From: Flaccisagitta enflata
Taxonomy: Eukaryota > Chaetognatha > Sagittoidea > Aphragmophora
Length of the DNA stretch: 64,000 nt
Assembly (NCBI GenBank): GCA_965153355.1
Contig: OZ231127.1
Span: 12,276,001-12,340,000, forward strand
Direction: 5' to 3'
Below the pieces are notes generated by a model that saw only the letters and a list, made by a program, of their open reading frames with translations, was not told where the DNA came from and ran no database searches. Numbering within the stretch: the first letter of the stretch is position 1; every line of letters begins with the position of its first letter. The translations under genes and the position numbers were made by a program. This document shows, piece after piece, positions 61,502 through 64,000 of this stretch.

Positions 61502-61989
61502 TTTGGGTGTATCAATTTGCAGAAGGTTTTTCAATCAGATTGTTATCATCAAGAAGTAATAGGATATAAATTTAACAATGTCTATATTTCTATCTTTTTA
61601 AATTACATTTATCTTCCATTTCTTTAAATCTTCAATTAGCCACAAATTTGGATATCATTGTGCTGCTGTTTTCGCATCAGAACTATTGATTATAGAAATA
61701 AAAATATATAATATTGGGATATCATTTTTTATGGAATATTCATTTTTTTTTCGTTTTTATCTTTAAAGAAACGATAACAGTAGAAATACAATTAGCAAAA
61801 CAATCTATAAGTCTCATTTTGAACAAAACTGAGTACAGTAGTTAAAGTTTTGATATTTTTAACAATTCTTATTTGCGCTAAAAAAACATGAGCTGAATGA
61901 AATTTAAAGATTTTCAAAATAGTGTCTTATAATTAATGATTTTTTACTTCTCGATAATGATGATTATCGATCAGTTTGACACACCCAAA
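61502..61989. mobile_element. M11: MITE with TTTGGGTGTATCAA ends
   Basis: Left TTTGGGTGTATCAATTTG, right CAGTTTGACACACCCAAA, inverted over about 17 bp with a few mismatches. The 450-bp interior is very AT-rich and non-coding. Confidence 0.65.
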
Positions 61990-62438
61990 TGCGCCAACAT
62001 CTGTGTAAAAACATAACCTCCACCGTTATGGGGTTGCCTAGCAGGCTAGCACTGTTTATTTCCGTTTCTGTTTATAGATGTCCCCTTCACGTCATCACTC
62101 TTTGTGCTATTTGTGGTAAAAGCAATCGGAAGTCAATGAGAAAGACTAAAGCAACCATTTTTCGTGGACTCAAGCCCTCAAGAATATCCGTTACGTAGTT
62201 GCCAAAAATAAAAATGGTAAAATGGTAAAGTCATGTATAAAGGACAGTAGGGCTTTTCTAAAACGCATAATAGAGGACCGGTCATTTCCTATGATTTCTA
62301 GCGCCTAATTGCATTCTAGAACGGTAAATAATATAAATATTGATATAATCAAATAATACGATAAATGGTATAGATAATATATAAATATTAGTCAAGTAAA
62401 ATAGTGGCAAGATCATATTCAGGTTCACGATTACAATG

Positions 62439-62440
<2 letters not shown>
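61990..62440. other. No gene recognised
   Basis: The plus frame 61989-62198 (69 residues) has several Cys and basic residues but no recognised motif. The rest is AT-rich. Confidence 0.35.

Positions 62441-62500
<60 letters not shown>
62441..62500. repeat. (GAT)n microsatellite
   Basis: About 20 units. On minus it gives a poly-His frame that is not supported as coding. Confidence 0.95.
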
Positions 62501-62560
62501 GTAATATTGTTGAAGAGGATAATTTGTAAATGACAGGACTGTGATCATTAATGTGATGTT

Positions 62561-62561
62561 C

Positions 62562-62602
<41 letters not shown>

Positions 62603-62637
62603 AGTGGTAATGATGGTGATGATGATGATGGTATTAT

Positions 62638-62687
<50 letters not shown>
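62561..62687. repeat. (GAT)n microsatellite, interrupted
   Basis: Two pure blocks separated by GATAGTGGTAATGATGGTGA and GTATTATAT sequence. Together with 62441-62500 it forms a 250-bp GAT-rich zone just downstream of the donor of the Ser/Pro-rich exon. Confidence 0.95.
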
Positions 62688-62688
<1 letters not shown>

Positions 62689-62726
62689 CTTAAGTTTTGA
62701 TCCTCATCAGTCATAAACGAACTTAC

Positions 62727-63510
62727 CCAATCCATTGTTGGTTAGTGAGGCATAAGTTCTGACCGACTGTCGTCTCAAAATGAACGAAGCGTCGAGTAAG
62801 AGCGAGTGACGGGACATGGGCGAAGAGAGGGAAGACGAGATGGATGTGGTGGAGTCGAATAAGAAGGAGGAGGAGGAGGAGGAGTGGATGGTGGCAAGTG
62901 CATTTCCGGTTGTGAGGTCAGCGGACAAGTGCGGCGTCTGAGAGGCGGCGATTGGTAAAAGGGAAGATGGCAACGAGGGGGATGTCTGCGATGGGACGGA
63001 AAAAGCAAAGCCAGAATCAAGGGAGTATGAAGAGGGTTTCGGTAGAGGGGGTTTCACTGATGAGGGTTTCAAGGAAGGGGAAAAGGCCGAGAGGAAGGAA
63101 AGAGATGGAGAGAGAGGAGAAGGGGAAGGAGGAGGAGGAGGGGGAGGAGGGGGCGATTGAGAAATGGACGGCGTTATCTTTGTTGTCATTTGAAGACATG
63201 AGTGATTTGTGAAAGATGGGGATGTTTGAAGTCGAATCAAATCCAGATTATCGTTGGCTTCAAACGGCCAAAGAAACTCGCCGTTCTTCGTGTTCATATC
63301 GCGTGAAATAGAGGAGGAAGAAGAAGACGTGGATGAGGGAGAGGAGGGGGAGAAGGAGGAGGGGGAAGAAGAAGATGATGAAGCGTGATGGCGATCTCTC
63401 GTTTTCATCGTCGTCGCGGAGGAAAAGTGACGCGCGACTTCCGGTCCAAATTCTCGCGCCGGCGCTTTTGTTGTTGGTGTTGTTGTTGTTGTTATTGTTG
63501 TCATTGTCAC
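62727..63510 (-). CDS. Candidate coding exon of a Ser/Pro-rich protein (partial), function unknown
   Basis: Seen: 261 codons are open on minus from ATG 63510 to the strong donor TTGG/GTAAGT (exon end 62727, phase 1). The chain starts with a Thr run. It then has Ser runs, a mixed piece (KNGEFLWPFEANDNLDLIRL), a run of nine Pro, more Ser/Pro, and a compositionally normal end (RHSLLLDASFILRRQSVRTY). No domain was recognised. The mixed pieces and the donor argue for real coding, while the low-complexity sections could be expanded in frame. The true 5' end is uncertain. Another minus frame (63688-63260) overlaps in a different frame and contains a hydrophobic stretch. Confidence 0.45.
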
Positions 63511-63842
63511 CTGTTGTTGCTGCCGTTGTTGGCGTTGTTGACTTTATCTCTGATGCCTTTGCTTCCATTGTTGTCGTTGCTGCCCACGTTGTTGCTGTTG
63601 TTGCTGTTGTTGTCGTTTTTTCTGTTTTTCTGTTTATTGCTGTAGTTTCTTCACCCACTACAACCTCACAACTGAGTGAGTTTTTCAACCCTTTATGTAC
63701 GAGCGGAGTCGTTATCCCACTTTGAATAGATGAGAGTAGTAATAACGACGACGGTGGTGATGCGGCAAAAGATAAAGCGGATAAAAACCACGACGTCGAC
63801 GGCGGCGACGGCGAGGAATCTCTTTAGATGACCCTCGCAACA
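63511..63842. other. Upstream flank of the Ser/Pro-rich exon, GTTGTTGCTGTT-rich
   Basis: Trinucleotide-rich GTT/GCT sequence. It could be coding or 5' UTR on minus, but no start or splice site stands out. Confidence 0.35.
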
Positions 63843-63844
63843 AA

Positions 63845-63906
<62 letters not shown>
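63843..63906. repeat. (GAC)n microsatellite
   Basis: About 21 perfect units. Confidence 0.95.
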
Positions 63907-63907
<1 letters not shown>

Positions 63908-64000
63908 AAACCAGGTTGACGTTATCGACAATGGATGAGAGGAAGAGGAAGAGTTATAACGACTGAACTTGGCGGGGAAATGCGTGTTAATCAATCCGTG

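Overview
This is a eukaryotic nuclear window, most likely from an invertebrate animal. It has very little coding sequence, strong-looking GT...AG splice sites, huge microsatellites and dozens of non-autonomous mobile elements. The species cannot be named from the sequence. No rRNA, tRNA, CRISPR array, prokaryotic operon or autonomous transposase, helicase or reverse transcriptase was recognised. Most long open frames here are translations of simple repeats and are not genes.

Coding signal is sparse. The best case is a minus-strand 5' exon (8080-6538) that encodes a long Ser/Thr-rich leader, a hydrophobic segment and the start of a leucine-rich-repeat N-terminal cap, and ends at a good donor. 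Two more minus-strand exons end at strong donors: a membrane-anchored acidic exon (42779-42545) and a Ser/Pro-rich exon (63510-62727). Weaker exon candidates lie at 48892-48770 and 47064-46796 (minus, with a polyA signal downstream), at 25047-24967 (minus), and at 25278-25389, 31353-31427, 33864-33983 and 58574-58764 (plus). The phases of 63.5 kb, 48.9 kb and 47.1 kb are compatible with one minus-strand gene, but that is inference.

The dominant content is one superfamily of about 30 related mobile elements, called E1-E31 here. Each has a 5' end close to AACAAG followed by a small GC-rich hairpin. Next come an inner motif, often a minisatellite core (10-38 bp units), and a tetranucleotide tract of the GACC or GACGG type. 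The 3' end is a hairpin followed by CTAAAAA or a similar A-rich end. The inner 5' motif is the inverted complement of one arm of the 3' hairpin. The motif differs between subfamilies but the complementarity is kept. This layout resembles non-autonomous Helentron/Helitron-like elements (DINE-1/HINE/pearl type). Several copies sit tail-to-head in tandem, and others are nested in each other or in MITEs.

Layout: 0-0.5 kb truncated minisatellite element; 0.6-1.1 kb MITE; 4.6-6.1 kb element E1; 6.5-8.1 kb LRR exon; 8.2-10 kb GA arrays; 10.2-14.8 kb a cluster of four E elements; 16-21 kb GA/GAAA arrays; 21-25 kb E2, foldback and E12; 25.6 kb CAA array; 26-28 kb nested E13/E14; 29-31 kb TA-flanked MITE and 38-bp minisatellite; 32-46 kb MITEs, foldbacks and E elements; 46.8-49 kb possible gene; 50.5-53.5 kb second copy of the 2.9-kb element; 53.7-61 kb dense E elements; 61.5-62 kb MITE; 62.4-64 kb GAT/GAC arrays around the Ser/Pro exon.
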